Shown one piece after another: positions 11,395 through 24,239 of a DNA stretch of 64,000 nt; positions within the stretch are counted from its first letter, which is position 1; every line of letters begins with the position of its first letter. Under the pieces are notes generated by a model. The model was not told where the DNA came from, ran no database searches, and was given only the letters and a program-made list of their open reading frames with translations. This DNA is from Atherinomorus stipes (taxonomy: Eukaryota > Chordata > Actinopteri > Atheriniformes > Atherinidae): NCBI GenBank assembly GCA_023101725.1, contig JALJCO010010139.1, positions 62,001-126,000 on the forward strand, written 5' to 3'. A program made the translations under genes and the position numbers.

Positions 11395-12808
11395 AAGTTT
11401 ATTTGTATAGCACATTTCATGTACAGAACAATTCAAAGTGCTTTACATAAAACATTATAAGCAAAAGGGGAGAGAAAAAACGATTAGAAGCATGATTCAA
11501 AATTAAAAGCATTTAGGATTAAAAAGAGAGAATATAGAGAGGTGCGGATTTTAACTTTTGAATAAAATCTACGTAAATGCAGCTGAGAACAGGTGGGTCT
11601 TCAGCCTGGATTTAAATAAACTAAGTGTTTCAGGGAGTTTGTTCCAGACATGTGGAGCATAGAAGCTGAACGCAGCTTCTCCATGTCTGGTTCTGACTCT
11701 GGGAACTGATAAAAGACCGGATCCAGATGACCTGAGGGGTCTAGTAGGTTCATAGTGGGTCAAGAGATCACTGATGTATTTTGGGCCTAAACCATTCAGA
11801 GCTTTATAGACCAGCAGCAGAACTTTAAAGTCTATTTTCTGATGGACCGGCAGCCAGGTTATAAAGAACAACAATATTGGCTACCATAGCTACTGATGTG
11901 GTCCACTTTTCTGGTCTTAATGAGAACTCGGGCAGCAGAGTTCTAAATGAGCTGCAGCTGTTTAACTGATTTTTTTAGGTAGACCAGTAAAGACGCTGTT
12001 ACAGTAATCAAGCCGACTGAAGATGACAAATTTTTCCAGATTTTCCTGAGACATCAGATCTTTTATCCTTGAGATGTTCTTCAGGTGATAGTAGGCTGAT
12101 TTAGTGATCGCTTTGATGTGTTTTTCAAAGTTTAGGTCTGAGTCCATCACTACTCCCAGATTTCTGGCCTGATTGGTGGTTTTTAGGTGGATGGACTGAA
12201 GTTCTGTGACAACCTGCTGTCGTTTCTCTTTGGCTCCGAAAACAATCATCTCAGTTTTGTTTTTGTTCAGCTGAAGAAAGTTGAGGCACATCCAGTCATT
12301 AATCTCATCAATACATTTACCAAGAGCCTGTACAGGGCCCCGGTCTCCTGGTGATACTGTAATATATAGCTGTGTGTCATCTGCGTAGCTATGGTAGCCA
12401 ATATTGTTGTTCTTTATTACCTGGGCCAGTGGGAGCATGTAGATGTTAAACAGAAGAGGCCCCAGGATAGAGCCCTGGGGAACTCCACAGGTCATTTTTG
12501 TCTGCTCAGATGTAAAATTATCTACTGACACAAAGTACTTCCTGTTCTCCAAGTACGTTTTGAACCAGTTTAGTACAAAACTAGAGAGACCCACCCACTT
12601 CTCCAGTCGTTGGAGTAATATACTGTGGTCAACTGTATCAAATGCAGCACTGAGATCCAGTAAAACCAACACTGACATTTTTCCAGTCTCAGTATTCAGA
12701 CATATGTCATTAATGACTTTGGTCAGAGCAGTCTCAGTGCTGTGGTGCTGTCTAAAACCTGACTGGAAGACATCATAACAGTTGTTTTCTCTTAAAAACT
12801 CATTCAGT
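11395..12808 (-). pseudogene. L2/CR1-type LINE, 5'-truncated reverse transcriptase and 3' end
   Basis: An open frame from about 12808 down to 11962 carries RT motifs in order: FQSGFRQHHSTETAL near the start, LLDLSAAFDTVDH (about 12630-12678), GVPQGSILGPLLF (about 12445-12485), SYADDTQLY (about 12365-12400), then the thumb region with NLGVVMDSDL and SRLDYCNSVFTGL. A second frame at 11569-11874 continues with the C-terminal HGEAAFSFYAPHVWNKLP segment, so the ORF is frameshifted between 11874 and 11962. The 3' tail at 11395-11460 (complement of AAGTGCTTTACAT...GTATAGCAC) matches the tail of the plus-strand copy ending near 17965, so both belong to one family. The endonuclease is absent: a dead, 5'-truncated retrotransposon. 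Confidence 0.85.
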
Positions 12809-12810
12809 CA

Positions 12811-13110
12811 AAGGTTTAACAAACCAAAGATCACGGAGACTGAGCTACAGAGATTTTGTGCAGAGATGGAAAAGCCACTTTACTCTTTGCAAGAAAAAAA
12901 AACCTAAAGGACTCCCACATTAAAGAAAAACAAGATTCTCTTTTCCGATGAATATAAGACTGAACTTGGGCTTCAGTTCTGAGCAGCATGTGTGGACGAA
13001 ACCAGAAAGCAATAATTACCCGTCAGTACTATTCCAACAGTGAAGCATGGTGGTGGCAGCATAATGCTGTGTGGGTGGTTTGCAGCTGCAGAGACTGGGC
13101 AAAATTTTCT
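12811..13110 (+). pseudogene. Tc1-like transposase fragment
   Basis: Reading across several frames gives a decayed Tc1 DDE region: ILFSDE (WSDE motif), [11 protein letters not shown], then [18 protein letters not shown], which matches the conserved [16 protein letters not shown] block of Tc1-family transposases. Frameshifts and stops interrupt it. It abuts the LINE relic at 12808. Confidence 0.75.
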
Positions 13111-13249
13111 ATGATTCTTTTCTTTTTTTCCTTCTCATTTTCTATGATTCTGTGTTTGTACTGTCAGTATAAGGTATAAAAGTGTGGACTGATGGAAATA
13201 AAAATTGAGGGCCTGTGAACCAGGCCATAACTGAAAAAAATCATTGTAC

Positions 13250-14495
13250 AGTAACACTTAATAACTGAATTCTGATAGCAAAAAACAATCAACAAATGAT
13301 TTGAGTCTGTAAAGATGACAAATACACTGCTGCATTTTACAACAAATTACTTCTGAAGAGTGTAGGACAGCAGATTCTATCATACCACTCCACATTTGTA
13401 CCGCCAATGTACACACAGTGTGACTAATATCAGGAGTGAAGTGGGAAGGTAATTCCAGTAATGACAAGTGAGGTGGGAAGTGGTGAACTAAACGCCTGTC
13501 ATCTTTCTGTGTGAGGGGTGAACAACCAGCTCTAACACACTCATTTACGATCTGTCTATTCCTGTTAGTTTGAAATTTGTTATGACTATCTGAGTCCTCA
13601 GCTGTGCTTTATCTACAGCACAGTAGCTTCACACGATAACGCAAATTGCAGGCAGAACAAGGGTGTAGTGATGAGTTTCTAAATATGAACCAACATTTAG
13701 GGTAATTGCAATGTTATGCTGATTCCTTGCCACTATAGCTGTCTGATTTATATGAGAACTTGATAGCTTGACTTTGGTAGTATGCTAAAGGTAAACAGGT
13801 AAACTGAATGGTTTGCAAAGAAAGATAAAGAACACAAGCAGTTACAGTATGGGAATTGGTCCCCCTGAAGAATTGGGGGACAAAAAGACAAAAAAAAAAA
13901 AACGCATCATTTTCCCAATTTCATGGTCAGCATGACTGGTTATCTTTTTAAAGCACTTTGATCCTGCATTGATGTTGCTGTCATTAGTTTAAAGCAGCAG
14001 TCTCTTAAACCCACACAGGACGACTTATTCACGGTGCAAATGATGTGAGAAGACCAAAGCAAACAAACAGCAGCTGAAGGAAGATGACAATGCTGAAAAT
14101 TAAGCAGTTGTAACTGCATCTTTGCCAAGTCAGCAATAAACCTTCCTGTCAAGCTGTCATGCAACAGCATTGCTGCTGGCAGCTGTTCTGAAAACAAGCT
14201 AGAATCCAGTAAGAGTTGAGAAGAAATCGAAAGCAGTCAACTTGCTGGGGAAATTGGTGTAATCTGTTGACTATCATGTACAGCTTAAAATAAAACAACT
14301 GTAAACTAGCTTAACTTAACATCAGATTTTTGTCCAACAAGTCATGGCTGGTTAATGACTTCATCATTTCTCACAATTTAGATTTTCTTTTTCTGACAGA
14401 AACATGATTAATAAATCATACTAATAAATCATACAAGAGCTACTTTCCCTAATGAAACAGCACCCCCAGATATTAATTATATGAATAAAAGCTGG
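13250..14495. other. Gene-free stretch
   Basis: No exon or clear repeat boundary was recognised. Confidence 0.35.
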
Positions 14496-14498
14496 AAT

Positions 14499-14514
14499 GG
14501 GGGGGGGGGGGGGG
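14499..14514. repeat. Poly-G run (16 G)
   Basis: An uninterrupted G run on the plus strand. Confidence 0.95.
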
Positions 14515-14859
14515 AGACTGCCTTATTGAGAGATTCTAGTGTAAAGAGATCTCATTTGGGGATTTTTTTGTCTTGAATATTTTAGTTTTATTTCAAGAGA
14601 TGTTCTTATCATTCTTATTCTAATCATTTACAGATCTTGGTTGATTTTTGTCCATTTTGTGTCAACCTTGGATTTTAACATTCACATAAATAATATGACG
14701 GATGGTAATGCCAAACTAGTTTTTTCTTTATTGAACATGTTTGTTCTGGTGCAACATGTAAAGGAATCTACCTACATCCAAGGTCACATCCTGGCCTGAT
14801 TATTTCTAAAGGTGGTGATATTTCCTCTGTGGTGGTTACAGCCCTGACCTTGACCATTT

Positions 14860-15345
14860 TTTTGTATTTTGTTTGATACTGTTCACCCAGAAGGTTCAAA
14901 CAAGCTGCTTCTCTGTAAAGAAGAGGTACATAGATGAGAAAACAAGTGCTCAGTTCATCAAGGACATACGCTACTATGTTGCCAACAATGGGTGCAGAAT
15001 CAGTTGATGGACTCTGGATCATTTCAACTAGAAAATCCTGAATGTAATGGATTTTGTTGCACCAATAAGAACACTTACAAACATGGAGAAAGCAGAAAAG
15101 TGGATGAAGACAAAAATTCAAATTCACTACGTGTTGTTCAAACAAAGCCTGCATAGTTATAACAATGAGCTGTGCAAGGCCAGACAGCTGCATTTATTTG
15201 AAACGATTGACAAGAAAGTTAACAATGCTTGCCCTCTGTTTGCTATGATTGAAAAAAATTACAAATCCTCCCAAACAGTTAAGCAAAGAGCTCATCTCTA
15301 ATGAATTTACTAATTTTTTTAGAGGAAAAAAAAAATCAAAACAAC
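14860..15345 (+). pseudogene. LINE fragment between endonuclease and reverse transcriptase
   Basis: An open frame at 15047-15301 reads VAPIRTLTN, LFKQSLHSYNNELCKARQLH, VNNACPLFAMIE. This is the linker between endonuclease and RT in L2/CR1-type LINEs (compare D.VAP.K, YN.ELRKAR, NN.R.LF). With the RT and 3'-end fragments at 16780-17970 on the same strand it may be the remnant of one insertion. Confidence 0.6.
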
Positions 15346-15801
15346 TGGACTAAATATGAACACTACATAGACAAGAAAACTAATCTGCGTCTTAAATGTA
15401 GAAACAACTGATGTCACATTTTAATATGACTGATTTAAAAATCCAAGAAAAATAGTTTGACATGAAATCAACAGCTTGCTCTCTGGACATAACACTATTT
15501 GACTTTTTATAAACAGTTTTTACCTCAGTAGAAATTGACATCCTACAAATAGTTAACAGTTAACTGACATCAGCTATTTTTCCAGTCATTAAAAGGGACT
15601 AAAACCGGGTTTTCACCGCTAGGTGTGCTGTTGGGAACTGTGTGTAGACAAAAACAAAGTGTCATGATTGACAATTTTGTCAGTTTCATACTCAAGCATG
15701 TTTTTCTCTGGTTCTTGAGGCAACTCATGGACCTGATTATTATGCTACTGGTCAGACATTTGAGCTGTTTGAATGATCAAACTGGAGACAAACAACCGTA
15801 A

Positions 15802-16305
15802 TACAGTTGTGCTTGAAAGTTTACATTCCCTCCCATTAAAGACGGAAAAAGATCAGCTGCCATTGAAATCAAATGGAATTTTAAAAAGTAATAAATCACA
15901 ATTTTATGAAAATCATGACTGAATTGTGGTTCAACAGAAATATCAAAAACAAAAAACAAAAAAAAGCATGTTGGGGCTTCTATACTAAAATTTTGTTGAG
16001 CAACACTTTGAGGCAATCACTGCAATCAAGTTGTTTCTGTAATGTTCAATAAGACTTCTGCACTTGTTGACAGGTATTTATGCTCACTGTTCATGTGCAA
16101 GCTGCTCTAATTTGTCTGGGACAATTTTGTTTATAAATCTTTTAAGATTATTTTTTCAAACCACAATTAAAAATCAATATTTTATTTTACTACATTGCAA
16201 TTTTGTAATTATTATTAGTTTTTACAGTTTCTCATTATTTTAAATACTATTGTGAATTTAGCCTTTTCATAAAGGGAGGTAATGTAAACTTTCAAGCACA
16301 ACTTA
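15802..16305. mobile_element. Tc1-like MITE, copy 2 (TTGTGCTTGAAAGTTTACAT family)
   Basis: Inverted termini TACAGTTGTGCTTGAAAGTT / AACTTTCAAGCACAACTTA. On the minus strand the interior still encodes a Tc1 transposase C-terminus in broken form: EQ..K.PVNKC, then [18 protein letters not shown] residues. It is an internally deleted descendant of a Tc1-like transposon. Confidence 0.8.
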
Positions 16306-16629
16306 CACAAACATGAAGCAACGTTGACACCGCGTAATGTCCACTGCCTCCATGCTAGGAAAAACAGACAAAGACAAGATAAATTTGAAGCTGACACCAC
16401 CACCACCGATCAGAAAGCTTGTGGAGCACATATCGAACGGGCATAAATTACTTTTTTATGGCAGTATTGGCAATAATAAAGTTCTTGCTTTGGAGTACAT
16501 AATTGTATACTCCAACTGATGGCTGACGACAAGCCAGTACACCTGGCTATACTTTACTAAATTAATGGCAAATTCTATCTGGCCTACCCTCAGTTCAGGG
16601 ACGAGGCGGAGGGGCCATGTATTGACTAT

Positions 16630-16757
16630 TTTAAATGTGTTTTATCTGTTTAATTTTTATCACTTCTATTGTTTTTATTTTCTTTTTAAGGTTTTATTGC
16701 GTAATGTAGCACTTTGGTCAACTGTGATTTTTTAAGTGCGTTACAAATAAAGTTGCA
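16630..16757 (+). repeat. 3' end of another LINE copy
   Basis: TATTGACTATTTTAAATGTG followed by GTAGCACTTTGGTCAACTGT and GTGCGTTACAAATAAAGTTG resembles the 3' UTR/tail of fish non-LTR retrotransposons. It lies directly upstream of a separate RT fragment. Confidence 0.45.
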
Positions 16758-16779
16758 GCTGCAGCTACAGTACAAGGCC

Positions 16780-17970
16780 GGAGTTATTTTGTTACAATTA
16801 AGAGCTGTGAATCTGATAGCGGTCATTACGTGGAGTCCCCCAGGGGTCAGTTCTTGGACCTCCTCTATTCAACTTGTATATCCTCCTTTGGGTCCAATAT
16901 TATAGAACTTTGACAATTATTATTCCAGTTATGCAGATGATACACAACTTTAATCACTACTGCAGCCCAATACACTCACTGTGTCAGTGTCTGGAGAAAA
17001 AAAAAACAACTGGATAAGAGTTTTCTACTATTAAATGAAGACAAAACAGAGATTATTGTTTGGCAGCAAGGAGAAGAAGTTCACCACTGGTAAACATCTT
17101 CAGACTCAGGCTCTTAAAACCACCTACCAAGTTTGTAACCTTGGAGTGTTGATAGACTCGGCTCTGATTTTTAACAGCCAAATCAAAGCTGTCACCAAGG
17201 CAGCTTTTTACCAACTCAAAAATATCAACAGAATTAAAAGTTTTGTCTCCCAGAACAATCAAGAGAAACTCATCCTCGAGACTGGATTACTGCAATGGTC
17301 TTTTTACAGGACTTTCAAATAAGAGCATTAAACATCTGGAGTTTATCCAGAATGCTGTTGCTAGATGTTTTAACCAGGACTAAGAGATCTGAACACATCA
17401 CACCAGTTTTTAAGTCTTTATACTGGCTTCCTGTTAGTCACACAATAGATTTTAAAACCTTACTGATCTACAAATCCCAAAATGGTTTAGCCCAGAATAC
17501 ATCTGAAATATACTTCGAGTATAAACCCAGTAGGGCTCTTAGATCCAAAGACACAGGTCAGCCGGTCCAGACCAGAGTCCAGACTAAACATGGAGAGGCA
17601 GCATTTAGCTGTGCAGCAAAAGGGAAACTGCCAGTGGAGATTAAACTTTCAGCCAACTGTAGATGCTTTTAAATCCCGGTTGAAAAAAAACATTTATTTT
17701 CTCATCCAACTGTGCATAAAATCTGCACCGTATCTTTTAACTGTCTAGACTGTTGCTGTTTTTAATCATTTCAATTTGATTTTGCCATCTTATTTTATTA
17801 TGACTTTTGTAATGTCTTCATACAACTTTGTTTCTATTTACACTGTTTATCTACTTTTAAATTATTTTTCTACACCCACTTGTAATACGTTTCATGTTTA
17901 CTGTAAAGCACATTTAATTTTCTTGCACATGAAATATCCTATACAAATTAACATACCTTGCCTTACTGGC
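16780..17970 (+). pseudogene. L2/CR1-type LINE, decayed RT and 3' tail
   Basis: Fragments in order: a degraded PQG.VLGPLLFNLY motif (16835-16880), a degraded YADDTQL motif (16930-16955), NLGVLIDSALIF (about 17140-17175), SLYWLPVSHTIDFKTLL (about 17415-17467), ALRSKDTGQPVQTRVQTKHG (about 17535-17595), then the 3' tail CTGTAAAGCACATTTAATTT to CATACCTTGCCTT. The tail matches the reverse complement of 11395-11460. Stops and frameshifts abound. Confidence 0.8.
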
Positions 17971-17979
17971 AAGGCTTTA

Positions 17980-20215
17980 AACATCATGCATATTCTTCCA
18001 GACAGTATTAGGTTAGGCAATATGACGCCACACAACAGTAACACAGGGACAGTGATGAGTGCTGGGAATGCAAATGTCTGCTGTAAAAGCAACAGCCTGC
18101 TTATAGTTATATGTGCTAGTAAGTACAACCGCTACATCATTGTTCAGTAAAAATCCCACATCTTTAAAACTGCCATGCCCTTCTCTGTTTGCAGAATCAA
18201 GTGCGTGGGTATTATGGAAATCATGTCACAAAGGCCATCAAGTTCAGCTCTTCAATCAGCACTGATCAGTAATGTTAATATCAGTGTGTATATGCAGCTG
18301 AGTGGTCACTCATGGGCCAACTTGCTCCTCACTTTTGTTTTTCCCCAACCCTCTGAATAGATGAGAGATTTGCAAATGAACAAATTACGAAATAGGAGTA
18401 GCCTATTGTGTGTTTACAATGGGGTGGGCAAAATCGTATCGTTTGTGATAATACCGGTAGTTTTTTTGACACCGGTAGAAAATCTAATACCGTGATAACA
18501 CATGATCACGCATTTTCGGCCAGATGATGTCATTCAATCACACCTCAACCCTGCAGCATCCGTTTCCCCATCCTGGGAAATAAGTCATTTTACATGGACG
18601 TCAAAATTCAACTGAAGCTGCATTGCCGCCTCACCGGAAGGATAAGTTGTCAGAAATCCGTGCTGCACGTGAACACAGCGGCGACGGGGAGAGAGGCAGA
18701 GCCCACAGGCAGGTAAACTTCTCCAGCATCTGACAAGCTTATTTGGTGTAGAGTCCAGGAGGACCGACATCTGTGTGATCTGAAGAATCACAGAACGCCC
18801 GGTACTCCAGGGTGGCCGGCGGCCGACCGGGTCTCGCTCAGTTCCAGCAGTGTCGCGGGTTTGTCCCAACCTTCACAGCATGTCAACTCTTTATGGTCTG
18901 TCAGCTTTGTCTCTCCGCTCAGAAACGGTTGAATCAGAGAGCAGGCTATCATTCTACGTAATTTAATTGCTCCAATAAGAGCACACTATCAAGTAAACAG
19001 CCCACCCCCCTCCTCTCTCCTAACGGTCAACGTTCGCTCTGCTCCCCCGCTCCCCTCCCTATCTGATAGCTGGGTGTGGAGCTGAGAAGTGAACTTCTAA
19101 ATGCAGTCAGGTCTGGGTTTTCAAACAAATGGATTTAACAGCAACCTCTGCAGCACCACTGAGGGAGGGGGCCACAACCTTGTCATTACCTGTAAGTTTA
19201 TTTATTTTCTAAATGCTGTTTCGTCTGACAAACGTAGCACAAACTGTCTGAAGTGCCCATGTTGCTAGCAGTTACCCTTTAGCAAACTCCGACCGCAGCT
19301 TGATCCAGATTCTCTAAATAAGGTTATAGCCAAACAAGGTGTAGCCAATCAAAATGAAGTAACGTGGCCTCCGGGTTTAGCTCCATATCATCACAGCACC
19401 TAACTGTATCACTGAGGAAGTGAGGTCTGGCGTCTCAAAACAATACTGGGCGCCTGTGAAATGCCTTTTTTTTTGGATTTTTAGCAGCAATGCCAACAAC
19501 ATAAACTAGTTTCAATACTGCTATGTCATCACTCTTTAATATTAAAGATGGAAGAGAGGTTTATTAAAGGGGGAGGAGAGAGGATAAAAGGTTAAAAAAA
19601 AAACGGGAGTCATCAGGGGTATGGAAAAATATGGAAATTTGGAATATCCCCACATAAAAAGGGCCAAAAAAGAAGAGAAAGAAAAACTTATCCAAAAAAG
19701 ATTAGAATTGGGGGGAAAAAGGGAGAGCATGAAAATTAAATAAAATTCATATTTTTACCTGCTACATGCCACACCAGAAAAAAATACAATCCACTGCATA
19801 TTTACCCACAAAACACAGGTAAAACGTCCTGCTGCAGGAGACACGGGACTCTGCTTTGAGCAGCTGCCGAGGGAAACGAGCTGCTGCTACCAACGTAGCA
19901 AAGTAGCATCAATAAGCTAGTACAAGCTTAGAAATATATTCAGGGATCAGAATAGGGGAAAAGAGGGGATCGACAGGTAGAAAAAACATCTATGTGCTGT
20001 GGGGTGAAGGAGAAGTTAGAACCTTTACAACAGTGAAAGGAGACGAGTCGGGGAAGCCTCGAGCTGAAGTTACTGAGTTCTGCTCTGAAGAGGCTACATT
20101 TAGTTTTACATGTGTTTAAGCATTCACAACAAGAAAGTTGAAGCCTCAATGAAGCCTCACTAATTTTAATTCTTTTTTCACAGCTGATAAACACAAAGTA
20201 GAAGTTATCCTCATG
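17980..20215. other. Gene-free stretch with a possible hAT-type end and a purine-rich tract
   Basis: Around 18420-18520 the motifs AAAATCGTATCG, ATACCGGTAG and TAATACCGTGATAACAC look like one end of a hAT-type repeat; no matching right end was found. A purine-rich A/G tract lies at about 19545-19740. No exon was recognised. Confidence 0.4.
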
Positions 20216-20223
20216 GATAAACT

Positions 20224-20688
20224 TTAAAGACACACAATAGAACTTTTAGCAGTTTTCTCAGTGGCGCGCCCCCTATCGACGGCTAAACAAGCATGGATGC
20301 CTGTTTCGTACCTGTACTGCGATTTACTCCAGCCAGTAAAAGACAGTCTTATCTTGACTCTTGTTCTGCCCCTTCTTTTCCTCTCTTCCTCCAGTAATGT
20401 TTCCTTGCATTTCTTTACCGAATCCGACATGATGCACGTTCAAAACACCCACTGTGTTCATACCTGGTTCATATCCGTTTGCTAGTAAGTGACATGATGC
20501 GCAACCAGTAGTCGGCTGCAACGTCACAGCCGCGTCCCGGATGGGAATATTACTTACTGCTGTTTCTGAGCCCAACTCCGCTGGATAGTGACGGCTCAGA
20601 AAACGTGCATAATGAATGTTGGTGTGCAATCAAAACGAGTCAGAAACACATATTTTTAAGGTCTAAAAGTTCTGTTGTGGATCTTTAA
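20224..20688. mobile_element. Inverted-repeat MITE with ~25-bp termini
   Basis: The left terminus TTAAAGACACACAATAGAAC continues CTTTTAG; the right terminus is its imperfect inverse (CTAAAAGTTCTGTTGTGGAT then CTTTAA). The interior has no credible protein. The superfamily is uncertain. Confidence 0.65.
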
Positions 20689-20891
20689 GAATATCAAGCG
20701 CATGGCTACATCCATGGAGGTCCCTCATGATAACAATAATGATGATGGTGAACTGATCCAAAGTCAAAAGTTTTACCTTCATTTGGTTCTCCCATTTAAT
20801 CTTCACTGTGGACACTAGAAACAGCAGAAAAAAGGGGACTTGTAACCTTTGTGTTCATGTTGTTAAAGAGATAACACAATTATTATATATA

Positions 20892-21404
20892 ACACAGATT
20901 ATTCATACCCTCCTATTAAAGAAGGAAAAAAAAACAGCTGTGAGTGAAATAAGTTGAAATTGACTGAAAGAGTTAATAGATAAAAAAAAATTCTATGGAC
21001 ATTGTGGCATTGATTTTGAGTTGTGGTTCAATGGAAATATTAAAAACACAAGACAAAAAACAAAACAAGTAAACAAGCATGATGGGGCTCTGAAGCTAAA
21101 ATTTTGTAGAGCAACACTGTAATCAGTGTTTACTCTAATGTTCAATAAGACTTCTACACCTGTTGACAAGTATTTTGGTCCACTGTTCATGTGAAAGGTG
21201 CTCTAATGTATCCAAGACAGCTTTGTTGGTTTTGTTTTGTTTTTTTGTGCTTGTTTGTTTGTTTAGTTATTGTTTCCAACCACAATTCAAAAGCAATATT
21301 TTATTTCACTAAATTATAACTTAGTTTCTCGTTATTTGAATCACTTTTGTAAATCTAGTCTTTTCTTTTATTGGAGGGTATGAATAATTGTGAGGACGGC
21401 TGTA
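20892..21404. mobile_element. Tc1-like MITE, copy 3
   Basis: The right end GGAGGGTATGAATAATTGTG then AGGACGGCTGTA is intact; the left end is truncated at ACAGATTATTCATACCCTCC. The interior matches copies 1, 4 and 5 (ATTTTGT.GAGCAACACT, GTTGACAAGTATTTTGGTCC). Confidence 0.8.
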
Positions 21405-21419
21405 GATATTGTGCATAAG

Positions 21420-22900
21420 AATCCATTCTAAAAAGTTAAGATGCACCACAGCTGGTAAGACACATACATGAGTTACAATCTGACAAGGTATAAAGCTTTA
21501 ACACACGAATAGTTTTAAAAACACCCTATGCTCATATTTACATCCAATATGTGTGCATTCAACATTTCAACACATCTGAAAAGGCTGAAAATATCTTTAG
21601 TATTTTCCTGTACACAAAAACGTGCCAGATCCAAAAATTTCTACCTTTTGCCAAAAATTCCTGTATTTTATTGTTATATTGCCCACAGATAACAGGTAAT
21701 AAATGACACCTCACATTCAGCTCCAGCCAGTTTCTGATTTCGTTTTGAATGATAAACCACAGGCAAACCAGTAAACATGACATTTTGTTTTTTCCATGTA
21801 TTTAGCAGTTCTTTCTGTCACGTTTAGACATTAACATTAGCCTAATGAGGGGAATTTAACAATCAGAATGTCGTTAGAAAATTACCGCAAAGCGAAATAA
21901 AAAGCTGAAACCCTCATTTTGGTTCTGTTTGGAGATAAATCACCGTCTGTCTGCTGTGACGTGATAAGGAAAGCTTTTTTCTTCTTGAAATGTGAGAAAA
22001 TCATTTACCACGCTGTGACTATCCTCTTGTCACGCATTTACTCCTGCTGAGATATCCGGAGTCCTCCTCGTTTCACCTGTTGTCAACCAGGCAGCACCAG
22101 CAGTCTGTCAATGTAACGTTTAAAGGAAAAATCACGATTTCCGTTTAGCACTTGAGGAAATAAAAGCGGTAACATCCGGTTTTGTTTCAGTATAAAAGTC
22201 TCTAATAATCGCAAAATATTTATGGGCTTCCCTGTAAGAATTATTTGTTTTGTTTGATTCTTATCTGTTTTCTTCTGTTTACAAAAACTACTCACTTCAC
22301 AGTTTGTTCTGAAAAAATGAAATTTTGTCAGTTTACTTTATTGACTTGTCTTGTACACTATATACGACTTTTCTAATAAAGAACAAAATAAATAAATAAC
22401 TAAATAAAGTTAGCAACTTGTATCGCAGACACGATTACATTTATTGTTCTGGTTGCAACAAAAAAAAGCAAAGATAACAGTTTTAAACAGAAATAAAAAG
22501 GTAGCCTTCTCTACATGTTAAATCTATTTGTGCCGTTCAGTGACTAAGACTGAAGAAACTGGACAATTGGACGAACAATAGAAAAATAGAAATAGAAAAA
22601 CAATAGAAAATGTGTCAGGAAGAAAATAAATCCAGCAGAGACCTGACACAGCTTCCCTTTGTTCAGTTTTTGACCACTCATTAAGCACATTCATGAGATT
22701 AATACATTTCATTTATGTGAAAATGAAAAAAAAAATCAATGAGAGATTTTGCAAATATATTTGTGAGTTGAAAATATGTAAAGATATCATTTCAAAGTCA
22801 GAATATTCACTTCTCTGTTTATCATGCCTGGTCGATTTAATAACTAGCTATGTCTTTGAAATTCACACATTTTACCTTTTATCTGTAGATTTACTGTGCT
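21420..22900. other. Gene-free stretch
   Basis: AT-rich DNA with no recognised exon or transposon ends. Confidence 0.35.
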
Positions 22901-22904
22901 TTTT

Positions 22905-22937
22905 TTTTTTTCTTTCTTTTCTTTCTTTTTTCTTTTT

Positions 22938-23025
<88 letters not shown>

Positions 23026-23027
23026 TC
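22905..23027. repeat. (TTTC)n microsatellite
   Basis: About 120 bp of TTTC repeats, imperfect at the left end. The complementary frame encodes only Lys/Glu/Arg repeats and is not a gene. Confidence 0.95.
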
Positions 23028-23597
23028 AAGGGCACAAAAAACATGTTCAAAAGCCCATTTGGATTCTAAACTGACTGCATGTACTGTATTGTTTTTAGGT
23101 TTATTAGCCCTTGTGATGGACTGCAGGACTGATCAGGGTGTTTCTTATCTTGCCCAGCTGTGCATAACAGAGAACAGGTGGACAGACTGATGGTGATTCA
23201 TACAAACAAAAAGTGTTACTTATTTTTTACTCTGAAACATCCCAGGCTCTGGTCTGTAAATTGTGCTATTACTCTGACCTTATCAACTTAGCCTGAAATC
23301 AGATATGTTGAAAGCCATGCAAAAACATAGCGGCCAACAGCTGTGGCACTTTACATGTTTTATTTGCTGTAAACCACACACAGTACAGTAAGCTAATCCC
23401 GGAGAATATAGGAGAAACATGCATGAAAACTAGGTTTCTGTTTTCTGAGAAATGCTGTAATTCTTGGGTCCTCTCACTCTTATTTCTCATCTTAGTTTTA
23501 ATACAGCCAAAGAAACGAAAACCAGAAGAAGGCTGACAGCTGGATATTACATTATATTTTTATATAATTATAAGAAATTTACACATTTGAGTTATTG

Positions 23598-24144
23598 TAC
23601 AGGTGTCCTCAAAATTATTCATATCCTCCAATTGAAGAAGGAAAATAAATCAGCTGTCAACAAAATAAGTTGAAATTTTCAAAAGTAATAGGAAATAAAA
23701 ATCTTATAAAAAATCATGACATTTTGAATTGTGTTTCAACAGACATATTAAAAATTAACACCCAAAAAATTAAATAGATATATAAGTAAATAAATAAAAC
23801 AAATAATCTGAGCTAAAATTTTGTTGAGAAACACTTTGAGGCAATCACTGCAACACGTGTTTTCTCTAATGTTCAAAGAGACTTACACCTGTTGACATGT
23901 ATTTTGGTCCACTGTTCATGGGACCGGTGCTCTAATGTGTCAGGGACAGTTTTGTTTGTTTGTTTGATTTTTTAAAATTGTTATTTTCGATCAAAATGAA
24001 AATTCAATATGTTATTTCAGCACATTATAATTTTGTAATTTTTTTTATTTATTGCTTTAATTGCTTTAGTTTCCTGTTTATTGAATTATTGTTCTTAATT
24101 TAGCCTTTACTTTATTTGAAGGGTATGATTTTGAAGAGGACACC
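23598..24144. mobile_element. Tc1-like MITE, copy 4
   Basis: It begins TACAGGTGTCCTCAAAATTA and ends in GGGTATGATTTTGAAGAGGA then CACC. The interior shares the family's conserved blocks. It ends only ~100 bp upstream of the inferred elp1 first exon and so bounds the promoter on its left. Confidence 0.75.
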
Positions 24145-24239
24145 AACCTCCACGTTACCAGGGGGCGATATCCCCGCGTCTTTACGTAATTACGTCAGAG
24201 GTAGAAGGGCATGAGGCTGACAGCGCCACATGTTTTTTG
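24145..24239 (+). promoter_or_regulatory. elp1 proximal promoter with bZIP-type sites
   Basis: TTACGTAATTACGTCAGAGG (24182-24201) contains a palindromic TTACGTAA (PAR-bZIP/E4BP4-like) overlapped by a TTACGTCA (CRE/ATF-like) site. The stretch is locally CpG-containing and sits just upstream of the inferred non-coding exon. No TATA box was noticed. Promoter function is inferred from position and motifs. Confidence 0.45.

Noticed and set aside
12988..13179. 63-aa open frame as a possible small gene
   Set aside because: It is part of a decayed Tc1 transposase in a different frame.
14768..15193. 141-aa minus-strand open frame
   Set aside because: It is antisense to a LINE fragment whose plus-strand reading matches the LINE linker region.
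22693..23190. A 165-aa plus-strand frame and a Lys/Glu-rich minus-strand frame
   Set aside because: Both run through the (TTTC)n repeat; no splice context or conserved sequence supports them.
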